Counted from the first letter of the stretch, positions 11,601 through 24,300 are shown. The stretch: 64,000 nucleotides of DNA from Hermatobates lingyangjiaoensis (GCA_026182355.1 JAPFBL010000084.1:11578001-11642000); one strand, 5' to 3'. Translations and numbers: made by a program. The notes: a model not told the origin generated them from the sequence alone.

Positions 11601-14384
11601 GTTTTTAAATATTAGAGTAATGTTTCAGGGATGAATTTAAAGTACCTAAAATTAATTCATTGTTTCATGCATAGTATTGGAAGTGTAATGAAAGTTAGAC
11701 ATAGTCTGACAACAATCCTTGTTCATGTTGACGCACAAATTTCAAGGATAATGCTGGCATAGTGTAGATGGACACCGTTACGTCAAACTGTCGTGAAATG
11801 CATTTAGTTCATCTATAAAAAGAGTAGACGTAGGTATACGGGTTGGGTAGTACGTTGAAACTGACCAAAGCATCACAGAAGAAGTTATAAAACACTTTAA
11901 AACTCAAAAAAGTTTGTCAGAAGAAATCAAATGTCAGGCTTGCGTCTTTCCTGGAGACATTGTAATGGAAGAGTGATCATGATCTGATTTTCTCCCATAA
12001 GATTCAAATTAATTGTTTTTGTTACCCTGAAACCCATTCGCTCTTTTTATACGGAACAGCACTGGTCATTTCCGACCCATTACACATCTGATCCCACCCT
12101 GCTCATATTTTGTTGTTTCAACAGCTAAAGTACTCAGTGAAAATATAAATATTTGACACTATAGAAAAAATAAAAGAAATCACTGATGGAACTAAACAGC
12201 TTCTCAAACAATATTTGAATGGAGCAATATATAGTAATTGCACAAATTCTTGCTAAATTTAACAACTGTCGAGCAGCTGTTTGATCAAACCTCAATTCAA
12301 ATGTTGCCTTTAAATTTTTGTACTAATTGACTATTTAGATGATAATAAGGCTTTTTGGTTACAACATTATCAAACAAAACTTAAAAATTTATCTTTTCAG
12401 GTCATCCGTTCTGGCGTCTTATACTGATGAAGAAAACAATTGTGCCGTTACCATTTTAGCAGAAAATTCCGAACTGCTCTACTACGAGAAATGCCCATGT
12501 TGCAGAGAAGGAAACTTTTTTGATCCTTCCTCAATTAAAACTGAATTGCCTGACAATGTTCCTAGTGACAGTTTTGAAAAAATATCTGATAAAGGAAAAT
12601 TACCTGTCCTTAAGGCGACCTGTCTTGAGGAAAACCCTGTTTATATTAAACCTGAACCAGATTCATCCACCCAAAGTACTAAATTAGTTTGTAACATTTG
12701 TTCCTTAGTTTTTAAAGTTCAAAGTGAAATTCTCCCACATTCTCTAATGCATTCTCAGGAGCATAACTACACCTGTAGCTTATGTAAAAATACTTTTTCT
12801 TCAAAGCCTCAACTAGTATCGCACTTATCAGAACATAACCTTTTTCCATTACAGCCGTGTGTGTTTACAGATTTGACTTATCAATGTGAAACATGTGGAA
12901 TGGGATTCAAATCATTCCATATATTTTCAAATCATAATTGCACTTCCTTTACTTGGGTTTCTAACAAATGCAATGTATGCCACAAAACTTTTAGGTCTGA
13001 AAGCCGATTGGAGTTCCACAAAAAATTTCACAACAAAGAATCTAAACCAGGTTATTGTGATATATGTTGTAAAACATTTAGTGATGAGCTAAAGTTGTAT
13101 AAACATGTAACGCATCTTCATGGGACAGGTAAAGTTCATTGCTGTGAAGAATGTGGTAAAGTTTTTAGATCCGTGAGTTCTCTCAAGTATCACCAACGTT
13201 CTCATCAGGGTGATTCCTCTATGAAACCTTATTCTTGTGATGTCTGTGGTAAGTATTTTATTAGAAGAAGCATGTTAAGAAATCATGTGGCCGCTGTTCA
13301 TAAAACCTTAATAAACCAGACATCCTGTTTTTCTTGCACTATTTGCCACGAATGTTTTCCTAGCACTTATACAGCTGTGGCTCATATAGAGCGAATTCAT
13401 AATGAAGCGTCAAGTAAAACATTATTCGATATGGTTTCAGTTAATAAAGTTTATATTTGTGAGTATTGTAGGCGTTGTTTTACAGATATTCTTTATATAA
13501 ATATTCATAGAAGCAAACATCGAACTGATACACCCTATGAATGTAAATATTGCAACTTGGTATTTCAGACATGTGGAAGCCTAGAGTCTCATTACAGTAC
13601 TCATGAGTCTGATAAAAATTTTACGGAGTATAAGTCAGAGTTCACAGTTCCTGTCATGTATCTTTGTGAATACTGTGATCGATCATTTATGAGCTCCATT
13701 AAGTACAACGAACATTTAACTGTTCACTATGGTCCTGTTCCATACGTATGCAGGTTTTGTGATGAAAAGTTTGCTACAATTCAAGAGTCATGTACTCACA
13801 GATCCACGCATGTAATGGAAGAAGACAGGAATCTGCCTGAAACTAATTTTTGTCGGCCTTATGAGTGTCATTTTTGTAATAAAGCATTTGCTATAGAAGA
13901 TGCATTGATAAAACACATTAGAATGCACACTGGAGAAAAACCATTTATATGTGATCAGTGTGGAAAAGGCTTCTCACAAAGTTCTGGGCTTTACACTCAT
14001 CAGAAAGTTCACTCCAGTATACGTCCGTATAGCTGTCCTCTGTGTCCGCGTCAGTTTAAAATTAAGGGTGATAGGGATGTTCATGTTAGAAAGCATTCTG
14101 GTGAAAGACCTTATAAATGTGAATTTTGCGGTAAGGCTTTCATGACTCAACATGTATATAGTCAGCATCGTAAGATTCACACCGGTGAACGTCCATATAA
14201 GTGCGATGTTTGTGGCATTTGTTTTAGGAGGTCTCATGTTCTTACGGTTCATAAACGAATTCATACTGGGGAAAAGCCTAATGCATGTGACATTTGTGGG
14301 AAACGATATCGTCAGAAAGGTGATATGTTAAAGCATCGTAGAATACAACACGTTCTTAAGATAATGAATCCTCTAGATTCGTAG
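8654..14384 (+). CDS. THAP + ZAD + multi-C2H2 zinc-finger protein
   Basis: Six coding exons: 8654-8846, 8937-9060, 9221-9453, 9772-9893, 10184-10314 and 12401-14384. The sum is 2787 nt (928 aa) with all phases matching. Residues 1-64 look like a small ubiquitin-like (beta-beta-alpha) module, an uncertain call. A THAP zinc domain follows (C80, C85, W110, C135, H138, AVP box 156-158). Next is a ZAD dimerisation domain (C190, C193, C236, C239), then an acidic linker with two sumoylation-type motifs (IKTE at K314, IKPE at K351). About 18 C2H2 fingers run from residue ~362 to ~915, the last ones joined by TGEKP-type linkers. The combination predicts a nuclear DNA-binding regulator that dimerises through ZAD; targets are unknown. 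The start ATG follows an acceptor, implying an upstream non-coding exon. AATAAA lies at 14485, about 100 bp after the stop. Confidence 0.92.
10315..12400. other. Intron 5 of the zinc-finger gene, nothing recognised
   Basis: 2.1 kb between the ZAD exon and the finger exon. It is less AT-rich than the other introns (10480-12120), which hints at an old insertion. I found no domain, terminal repeat or target duplication. Confidence 0.4.
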
Positions 14385-14487
14385 GTATTTCGATTAGTAG
14401 TAAGTTAATTAAATCTCTGAAGTTTAGAGTTATGCGTGATGTGAAATTGAAATTTTTTTGACAAATCTTATTATATATATACAAAAT

Positions 14488-14815
14488 AAAAGTTCATCAG
14501 GACTCGGTCAGTTCTTCAGGTTCAAATTCAACTCTCATTGCCAACGTTTCGGTTTTTATTTAAAACCTTTTTTATAGGTGGAAGTATAACATTTTTGAAA
14601 CGGAAAAATAAGTATTACTAAGTAACTAAAAGATTATTTTACAAAGAAAACACTTCATAAAATAATTTCTAATGTAATACTTAGTTTTTCTGTTTCAAAA
14701 ATGTTATACTTCTGACTATAAAAAGGTTTTAAATAAAAACCGAAACATGGGCAATGAGAGTTTAATTTTAACCTGAAGAACTAACCGAGTCCTGATAAAG
14801 TTTGATTTTCTTTAT
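14488..14815. repeat. Inverted-repeat element of the PLE / hammerhead type
   Basis: Left arm: AGTTCATCAGGACTCGGTCA ... GCCAACGTTTCGGTTTTTAT. Right arm is its approximate reverse complement, ending AACTAACCGAGTCCTGATAA. Each arm contains GGTTTT/AAAACC next to GAAAC, as in the stem II and GAAA part of a hammerhead. It is a close relative of 44700-45066 and starts at the poly(A) signal of the zinc-finger gene. Confidence 0.7.
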
Positions 14816-14836
14816 ACTTCACGGTCAAATGTTTCA

Positions 14837-16103
14837 TCATAGAAAGAAACGTAACGAAGGACTCACTTTTCAATATTTTGACCGTTATGGCGGTCGTCCT
14901 CAGGAGAAGTGAATTGACAGAGAGATGACGGTCAAATGAAGAACTCTCTGGTAAGAGGGCTAAAGCAGTGCTGCCGCGAAGGAGAAAATAAATAATAAAC
15001 TAAGGAGTCTAGAATGAAAGAAATTTAATGAAGAACAAAGGGGAAGAAAACAGAAAATATAAGAAATATATAAAAAAATATTAACAAATTAAATATAATG
15101 AATTAAAAAATGCAAGATAATAAAATAAAATTAAAAATGGTTTATAAGTTTAAAAAAAAACAAACCGTTTAAATTCAAGCCAGGATTAGAACGTGCTCGT
15201 AGGAGACAAATGTGGGCTTCCTCTGAAGCTTTTAGAGTGACTTGTCAGTTATCACTGGGGACTTGTTTAAGTACTTGAACTGTGAAACATTCATTCATTG
15301 AAACTGAAGTGGAGGGAATTGGTGTGAGTGGCGACAGGCAGGCTGCTGCGTTTACCAGCCGAAAGTCTGTGATTATTCTTTCGAAGGTTTAGAATCGTAG
15401 ATGCCAAACCAACGTAAAAATGCATCACATTGGGTGCATTTCCACTGACTGTGTTTACCTATTGGAATGAACCCAATGTGATGCTTTTTTGGTTGGTTTA
15501 CCGTCTACGATGCCAAACCTTCGAATAAATAATCACAGACTTTTGGTTACTAAATGAAGTAGAGATTCCCTGTCACCACTCATGCCAATTCCCACCATCT
15601 TAGTTTCAATGAATGTTTCACCGTCTAAGTATTTAAAGAAGTCCCCAGTGATAACAGACAAGTTACTCTAAAAGCTTTTGAAGAAGCCAAATGTGTTTGG
15701 CTCCTAGGAGCACGTTATAAACCTGGAATGATTTTTTACCGTTGTTTATTATCAAAACTTATATATAATTTTTAATTTGATTGTATTTTAATGATAATTT
15801 TTTTTCATTATTTTATTTTCTTGCAGTTTTATAATTCATTATATTTAATTGTTAATATTTTTTTTTATATATTTCTTATATTTTCTGTTTTCTTCCCCTT
15901 TGTTCTTCATTAAATTGCTTTCACTCTAGACTCCTTAGTTTATTATTTATTTTCTCCATCGCGGCAGCACTACTTTAGCCCTCCTACCAGAGAGTTCTTC
16001 ATTTGACTGTCGTCCCTCCGTCAATTCACTTCTCCTGAGAACGACCGCCATAACGGTCGATGTATTAAAAAGTGATTCCTCTGTTACGTTTCTATCTATG
16101 TGT
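14837..16103. repeat. 1.27-kb palindrome made of two head-to-head PLE-type repeats
   Basis: The arms run from about 14837 to 15450 and from about 15455 to 16103, and the right arm is the diverged reverse complement of the left. The outer parts share GAAACGTAAC and the GACCG ... CGGTC stem flanked by CTGAGGA (minus, left arm) or CTGAGAA (plus, right arm), a hammerhead-like core now mutated in both arms. The centre has CATCACATTGGGTGCAT facing ACCCAATGTGATG. No coding frame. The form suits paired Penelope terminal repeats in inverted orientation. Confidence 0.8.
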
Positions 16104-16119
16104 CACAGTTTATTTTAGT

Positions 16120-16345
16120 GTCATCACTCCTTCTAGATCGCATTTCGATGTATATATGTATATAATGAATAAAAGAGAAGAACAAACCTTACTTCAGTAT
16201 TTTGACCTTATTGTCATTAGGAGTTGAAGAGTTCTGCTCGGCTGGCGAACAACCGGAAGAGAAGAACTATACTTCTTTTACTCCTGATGGAGGCAACGTC
16301 GAAATATTGAAGCGAGTTTTGTTGTTGTTTCTATGTCTTCTTTTC
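16120..16345. repeat. Short inverted PLE-type repeat
   Basis: CTTCAGTATTTTGACC at 16192 faces GTCGAAATATTGAAG at 16300 with TCCTGATGG between. This resembles the end-core-end layout of the other hammerhead-type copies, but the core has CTGATGG instead of CTGANGA. Confidence 0.5.
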
Positions 16346-17675
16346 GTTTAATCGTTCGATAAGTAGTCCTAAAGGATTTTTTTTATTTTGATTTATTATC
16401 AGATTATGTCGTATTTAAAAATTTTTCACCATCGGGTGTGGACAAAAAAGAATTTCATTAATACTTTAATTATTATTAGGGAAAGAAAGTCAAGTTGAAA
16501 TAGTAAGTGGCAAGTGTAAATAACATCATTTTTATTGTTTTAAAACGTATAGATTGACCAACTGGTTAATTAAAGTTTAATATTTTCGTTTACGTTCATA
16601 CTGAAAAAAAAATGAAATCCGTTTTTTGTTAAACAGTTAGTTTTTTTTTTCGTCAAGTGAATATGCTATTTGGTTCAAAAGAGTTCTAAATTTTTGAGTG
16701 GATCAGAAATATCTCCCAGTAAGAATTGTGATTTTTGAAAGTTTTAAAAAGTATTCCATTATTTGATTATTAGCTATTAATTTTAATAATTTAGGTTTAG
16801 ATAATAACGATTGGTGCAAAATTTTTAAAAAGAAGTTATAAGTGATAATGAAGAGAACTTATAAGTAAGAATGCACTTAAAATGTGAAATATTATTTATT
16901 GACTGATACATGATATTGTATTAATTTTATTGAACAAAGTTAAATGTTTTGCAGTATTTCCTTAATGTTGCTTATTTGTCTATGTGTAACAAAATAATTA
17001 TTTACTCACAGCAAGTATCATGAACTTAGTAACAATTTATAGTAAACAAAAAATATAACCTATTAATTGCGATTGAATTAAAGAAGAATTGCAGTTGTGA
17101 CATCTGTGATAATTATTTTAAGTAGTACATAGACAGAAACTATGATATGAATGGAACATTCATCCTTTAATTCTATTATGTTTAGAATATTCTAATGATT
17201 TTAGGAAACAATATTTTAATGAGCTGTATAATATCCTTATTATTAATTTTTTGTGATTTTTTTTTGTATTTACAAGTATGTACAAAGACTTCCCGATAAA
17301 GAATTGAAGCTATGTGAAGTATGATTTATCGGGGAGGTTTCAAGTGAATACCAATGAGTTAAAGTTATATCCGGTTTTGTATATTTAGGATAATTTAACA
17401 TTATTTCTAATGTTATTCGTATCACCTTTGAAATGTTTTCTTTGTTGGTGGTATAAATTACTTACATCTTATAAAAGTTAATTTAGTTATTTTAATGAAA
17501 GTTCATGTTTGAGTTAGCATTGTTATTGACCCTTAGGCATTAGTAATCTTTATTGTGAAATTTATTAACTTTAATTTGCAATCCATTAATTAAATAATGT
17601 TTATTGAAATTCATTCCACTCCTGCACAAGGGTTTTTGTATCCCAAAGGTCTATTTAATCTTACTTTTTATTTAG
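16346..17675. other. AT-rich stretch; upstream exons of the next gene not found
   Basis: No repeat recognised. It should contain, or be the intron before, the exon at 17676. None of the possible donor sites I tried gives an open frame with the needed phase. A short hairpin lies at 17288-17338. Confidence 0.35.
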
Positions 17676-18313
17676 GCAGGTTCAGGCTAAAATCATCATG
17701 TAAGAAAAATAATTTGGAAACCATCAGCTGCTTAGGTTATAGGTAAAGATAATTTTTTTTTATTTATTTGTTTAACTATATTACTTGCATTAAATTAGCA
17801 ATAAGCCAGTAACTTTGTATTTCCTTGTAAATAATATTGTCAAATAAAATATATAAATTATTTAAAAATGTAATTTAAATTCCCTTAGGAACCACATATT
17901 ACATCGGTTCATAGCAGACAATTGGTTTTTGCTATCCTTACCGTCCCAAAAGGGGTTGCTTGATGACATGTTAGTAACGGTCGCAGGTATACATGTTTTA
18001 CTTCATTTAATCAATATGATTTAATATTCCTATAGGATATAATTCCCATACTTGATATAGCTGTTAATGTTAATCTAAAATATACAAAATTTATGTCTTA
18101 TTTATACAAGTTATGTTTTTCTACTTTTAAAATATTTCACTTTGCTCTATATAAATTTCAAATTTTTGTAGCAGTTGTCATACTAGTGTTACATATTTTT
18201 TGGGATGTCAAAATAAGCATGCTAATTCCTTTTTACAAATCATAAAACAATATTTGCTTTCATTTCTTTTTGTAGATCTCACGGCTGACTTCCATTATCA
18301 TATTAAATGTTGA
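17676..18313 (+). CDS. Unrecognised gene, last three exons
   Basis: Three plus-strand exons join in one open frame: 17676-17742 (acceptor TTTTTATTTAG, donor GTAAAG), 17889-17986 (acceptor TTCCCTTAG, donor GTATAC) and 18276-18313 (acceptor CTTTTTGTAG, stop TGA 18311-18313). The incomplete codons (2+63+2, 1+96+1, 2+36) fit exactly. That is unlikely by chance because the other frames of the middle exon carry stops. The peptide is about 66 residues, ending DLTADFHYHIKC, with hydrophobic pieces such as HRFIADNWFLLSLPS. I do not recognise the family. AATAAA at 18402 would end the transcript inside the antisense of the last cathepsin O exon. Upstream exons are missing; it could also be an alternative 3' end of the zinc-finger gene, which I cannot exclude. 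Confidence 0.55.
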
Positions 18314-18321
18314 ATTCTTCA

Positions 18322-18327
18322 TTTATT
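18322..18327 (-). terminator. Poly(A) signal overlapping the cathepsin O stop codon
   Basis: TTTATT on the plus strand reads AATAAA on the minus strand and includes the TAA stop (18323-18325). The 3' UTR would therefore be only a few tens of bases, reaching into the last exon of the convergent gene. Confidence 0.5.
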
Positions 18328-21300
18328 GGACGTCCAGAGAAGCAACTTCTGTAGCTAGACCTGAAAATATTTTTTTTTTTTATTGAAAAGGTTATTTGAA
18401 AAATAAAGAATATAGAAAATGAAATGCGTGTGATAAAATATGTTTACTCTTATTAAGACAGTTTAAATTTACTTCTAATAGAGATTAATCTATCTATAAG
18501 CACAACATTAACGTGACAAAACCTTTTTTTTTTTCATAATTTATTTGGTCGATATAAGTTTTACATGAGACTCACCACAAGTATTTTTTCCTATCGCTAA
18601 CTTAATATATCCTCGTAGACCCCACCACACTCCCCAGGAATTTCTCACGATGTAATGAGGAACAGTGGCTGATTTATCGTATCCAACAATCTGAAATAAG
18701 TAGGCACAAATTAGTAGTTAAGTTTAAAAGTTGAATTTCTGTAGAACTACTTGTTTTATAACCTGAACAGCATGATTAAGACTATAGATGCTGTTATCAC
18801 ATTTCGACTCCAGCACACCACCTAAATAAAACTGCCAAGGTAAAGCATTCACAGCTACTGATACTGGCCCATGAGCAGCTAATTTAGTCAATATTTTTTG
18901 TTCTTTGTTTATGAAACTGAAAAGAAAGAGTTGTTTAAAGCAGAAAAATGTAATGATTGCCCTATAAAACAAACAATGAATACCGAAACTTACTTATTGC
19001 ATGTATAATTTGAGGCCAGAGAGACGCCTTCAGTTGTGGTCCTATAAAGAGGAAAAAAAGTAATTAGTTATTATATTTTAGAATTTCCTTTATTGTTTGG
19101 TAACTACTTGCTGTGAATTATGGAAAGGGCAAAATATAGGGTTCATTCTACCGGAGTACATTTCCTAAAATGGTGCCTTTCAAAAACTGTCTAACTTTCG
19201 AACGTTTTCGTAGATTTAAAATAATGTAAAGGAACACAAATTGTTAGCTTATATATACTATGGTTTTGTATATAGTTATATTGAAATAGCTCTTGAATTC
19301 CTTTCATTCAATACCAAGAAAGAAATATCGAGAGCCAGATGTACATTTATTGTTTGTTCGTGAGTGACAGTGGCCAATGACACGGTTTCTAATCTGCCCG
19401 CATTATACTAACTTAGTCTGACTTTTCCAATAGCGAACTCAGTTGCTGAATTATGCTTTACTAAGTCGTACAGTTGTCCTGTCTAAATTGAAATCGGTGA
19501 AGACGAATTGTCTAAGTTTTACGATCCAGTTCAAGAGTTGGCTACTCAAGAGAGTTATGGTGTTTTTTTCGGTTTTCATTTCATGTTTGTAATAAAATAT
19601 AAAACACATTCTATATACTTTTGTCTTCTTTTAATTTCAAATACCTAAAAATATGTGTAGATCTTTTAAATCTATCTTCAAGTTTCAATTTCCAGCACAC
19701 AATAAAAATTCATTGCCGATAAGTAAAAAATAGTTTCATGTTTATCTATTTCTATAGTACCATAAATGAGGAAGCCATGTCAGTCTGTCCTCCCTCACAA
19801 ACCCGACAAGTATAGCAGGTGATCCATTATTCCAAGATAAATTTTGCCGTAATCGAAATTTTATGGTTTTTTTTTTGTTAATTACTAATTTTAAATTTAG
19901 TTTTTTGGCAAAATTTCACTTTTCTATTGTAAGTGGTTTAGCACTTAAAAAACATTTTTTGACAACATAAAATTTACCATAACGCTCTTTTTTGTTCATG
20001 TAATTAAAAAAAAATACTCATCCTCCAAATAATGCTCCATTTTTAGATATAATTTTATTCTGATCAGTCAAACGGTATGACCTGTATACTCCTCATAACG
20101 TTTCTGATTGAATATTTTCAGTTCTTTTAAAAATCAGGGTTTTTTCAGTTATTCCTTTTGTTGGTTCCATGATAATACAAGAATTTCAAAACTAGTCTTG
20201 TAGTGCAGACTAGAGTCTAGACTACTAGACTAGAGAAACAAAATTTTGTCTAAAAACAGATTTTGGCAAAAAGTAATTTTGTCTTCAAACAATAGGGACA
20301 CATCTATACTATAAGACCCACTTATGTGTAAAACAATAATTTAACCATCACCTCATATGATACTTCAGGAGGAGATAGTTACTAAATTTAGATCTGATGC
20401 AAATAATGCACAACAACTGTCAGTTTTTAATCATTCGCACATGTCGTAGATCTATTGATGTATCCAAGTCTTTTCCCCAGTGACCAGGATGGTTGACATC
20501 TTGGAATAGTAATAGGAGGGCTCTAGACAAGTCACTGCAATACCAATTATTCTTACAGACTTACGAAGCGAAAAAACTATCAACATTTTACACTGTAGAG
20601 ACCCTTTGCTTCAGCAATACTATGTAGACCAATCCATAAAGGTCCCAAACTGCAGACGTAATAATCAAAACAATTTAAGAGCTGAAATTTACTCCACACT
20701 TCAAGATGCATTGTTTGAAGGAGTTGCAGACCGGTCAGGAAGACGAATGATACTGCCAGGTTCTTTTACTGGAGGCCCAGGAATCGCATAAACAGTGAAT
20801 TTGGTTCATGCTATCTTATATATAGCAAATGATACTCTCATTTGTCTTCTATGAAAAGCAGCCTTTGTCTTTATGTCAATGGGGGTAGAGGTTGCACAGT
20901 CCCTCTTGATTAAAAGATGTTGACACTCGACTCCAACTTCTTCACATAAAGACCCATTCGAGTTATTGGTTTCTTTATGTTCTTCTTCAGTCGATAATAG
21001 CCAAAACCAACACCCAATCACCACAAAAAACAATAATAGAAAGGGAACAGGAGTTCACTGCAAAGTGAGGCTCGTGTTTTCTGCCAATAATCTTATTTCA
21101 CAGAGGGACTGTGCAACCTCTATAACCATTGGCGGAATAACGAAGGCTTCGCTGGGCAGTGGGTAACTGGGATCGCACGCATGGACCTACTAACTCTACT
21201 CTCCTATTGGTCACCATTTCAACGAATCATATATATATATATTTTCAGATATATTTTGTTGCATTTTATTTATTTTTTTTAAATTTTCTTCAATTCTCTC

Positions 21301-24300
21301 TGAGTCATTTATATTTTCCCAACTTGTATTACTTATCTGAATTTTTGTTTATATTTTCTCTTAATTCTATTACTTCAAGACCGGGTACGGGGGGCAGCAC
21401 TGGCGGTTGCCGTGTCGGTTACTAGCCGTTGCGTCTACAATGTGCTTGGTTTCCCTTTCTCTTTTCTCCTGAAGACGGATTGCCGGAAAATTTGAGTTTG
21501 TAAGTGTGTTTCTTTACTTTGTGTGCTACCTATCTTCAATTTAAACTGTTATTGTGTCCAGTTTGGATCGTCTTTCCGTTTATCAAGTGAATATATATAT
21601 ATATATACAAAATGATCAAACCACAATAAGAAATGGGAAAACAAGACTAAGATCTTTCAACCGTAACAAGCGGTCCTCGTCAGAGTCAAAAACCCAACCG
21701 AACACTAGATGCAGAAAACATCTGGTGAGGAGTTGAGAAGAGTGGGAGGGAAGAGTGGTATTTTAAAAGGGTGAAAGCGCAGGAAAGGACTAATGTCCAG
21801 AAAGGGATGTTTGGGGAAACAAAGAAGTACAGTAAGAAAAAGTAAAAAACTATCGGCTAGCTGTCAACCCTCTTTGAAGAGGCTATTGCCCTCGTGACGA
21901 AAGTATCAAGTTTGAAGAGACCGTTACTAATGTTTATAATATTTGATCTATTAAATTTAATTAGAGACGATTCAATAATATTTCTTAACAACATTGATTT
22001 TTCATAGGTAATAAATTTAGCTCCTGTCCAATCAATATGATGATTTTCATTTTTTATATGCAAGAATAAGGCACTACTTTTTTCCTGTCTACTTACGTTG
22101 TATTGGTGTTGTTTTACACGTGTCTTTAATGATTTACCAGTTTGACCGATAAACATTTTATGGCAATTTTTGCACGGAATTTTATAAATACCAGCGGACT
22201 CCAATTCGCTGGGAGAGTTTTTTATTAACATATTACCCACGTTATTACGATTAGAAAACACTATATTAAAATCAAGTTGTTTGTCTAAGGATTCATGGTA
22301 TGGCAAAACTATAGAATTTGACAATAAAAGGGGGGCTCTGTTGAAGTATTGTTGTCAAATTCTATAGTTTTTGCCATTTCATGAATCCTTGGACCCCCTT
22401 CCAAGATTAGCCAAACAACTTGATTTTAATATAGTGTTTTCTAATCGTAATAAGCATGAAGTGTGGGGAGGACAAGGGTAGTTAATGTTGCTATGGGGGG
22501 AAATAAAAAAGGGATTAGGGTTGATGATAAGACAGGTTTGGCATCTGCTCCGTCCGCACTCCACCATTCCCCTCCCAAGTGCAGGGTTCAAGGGAGAGTG
22601 GTGGGAGAAATGCCTCTGAGGTTCGGTGGTTTGCGATATGATAAGGAGGGGGCGTCAGGAAAAATAGATGAGGTAGAAGGAGAAGAGGAGAGCAATGGGA
22701 AAAACTCCTTAATGACCGAGCCAATCCTATGAGCACCAGGGAAAAAAGTGGATATCAGGAAAACACTATCAGTGTGGTCTTTTCTCGGTACGTGCCGGTG
22801 AACTATTTCAGCCGGCACGACACGATTATCAATGATGACATTGGAAGGGTAGCCACGATCAACTAATTTTTCCTTTAAACAGTTAATATGGGAACTACGG
22901 TTTTTCAAGTTATTACAAATCCTGTGGATGCGGATGGAAAGGGATCTGGGGATTGCTTTTTTGATGTGGGTGGGATGGCAACTACTGTAGTGGAGGTACT
23001 ATATATATATATATATATATATATGTCAACGTTCAAACCACACTAAGAAATAAGAAAAAAAGACTAAGATCTTTCAACCGTAACGAGGTGTCAAATCTCA
23101 ACTAGATTTGACTCTGGCGAGGACCTCTTGTATACGGTTGAAAGATCTTAGTTTTTTTTTCTCATTTCTTATTGTATTTTAAACATTGATTGCTATTCCA
23201 CGTGTTTATTGTGAAATCTTGTTATATATACATATATAAAAGTGTCAAAAAGTTATTTTATCCGTCGGTGAAGCGACGGGTGTTGAACTACTAAGGCTAA
23301 AAACCTGGAATGACCTTCACTTAACTTTACTATAAGTAATAATATCAATTTCGTGGACAACAAATTGATTTTCGTTTTATTTTAATGTGACTTTAATTAC
23401 ATATTATAGCAGACGTGCTCATCTTTGACGGGTATAATACAAAAATTCAGAGACGATACGTGGTATTTCAAAGTATTATTACAAAAAATATACAATAGGA
23501 AAAGATATATTTATTAGCACAGTATTAAGTAAGTGCCTCTGTATACACCACATTAGCTGTCTGTCCTTCAGGTGCATGGAAGAACAGATAGTTGGAACCT
23601 CTTACTCTTGAGCAAGCAACATACAGTTGACAATGTGAGAAACACTTAGTCTCAATCACTTCAATCCTGCCGTAGACAGAGTTTGGCCTTGTGACTTATT
23701 TAGCGTCATTGCAAACCGACGCTGACGGGAAATTACAACCGTTTAAATTGAAAGGGACAGTTGCTAGGTATCAATGCGTGGTGTAAACACTGACTCGCCA
23801 GTTCAGCTCTCTTATGTCTTATGGTGGCTGAGTTTACTTGTGACAAAACTTTGCGGACAAACCGACAGACAGAAATTTTTCTAAGAGTGGATTCGGTTTC
23901 TCTTATGTATGAATCGTAAAGAAAACTTGAAATGAGTCAGGTTTAAGCAATGTACAGACAAAACCTTTCTTTTATTTATATAGATAATGTATCATTTGTT
24001 TACAAGTGGATATAATCTGTTTGGGGAGCATGCTCCATTATCTGAAAAGCAGTACCATCAAGCATTACGATTCTTGTAATAAAAGATTTTGTGTATATCC
24101 TTGCGTAGCATTGTCATCGTTGTATAGATTATTCAGTAGGTCATCCATTACCAATCACTAGAATAGGAGCGGCAGAAGATCTCCATGAGGCCATGCTTTA
24201 GTGTTCACAACTAATAAGTAAGTAAATGTTAAGTTCACTTCAAGTGAAGTGAAATGTTAAGTAAGTGTTAAGTTAATTTGTTAACACAAACTCGACTTCT

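Noticed and set aside
13974..14264. Minus-strand 96-codon frame under the zinc fingers
   Set aside because: Shadow of the repeated C2H2 codons on the plus strand.
16484..16510. 26-base micro-exon with GTAAGT donor
   Set aside because: No frame gives the phase needed by the exon at 17676 without a stop.
17272..17328. Exon candidate reading RLPDKELKLCE after TATTTACAAG
   Set aside because: Its only donor (GTATGA) leaves a phase that does not fit the exon at 17676, and no partner exon was found.
18745..18763. Later donor (CAA|GTAGTT) for cathepsin O exon 6
   Set aside because: Using CAG|GTTATA at 18763 gives NHAVQ-IVGYDK, which fits cathepsin O; the later donor adds four unsupported residues.
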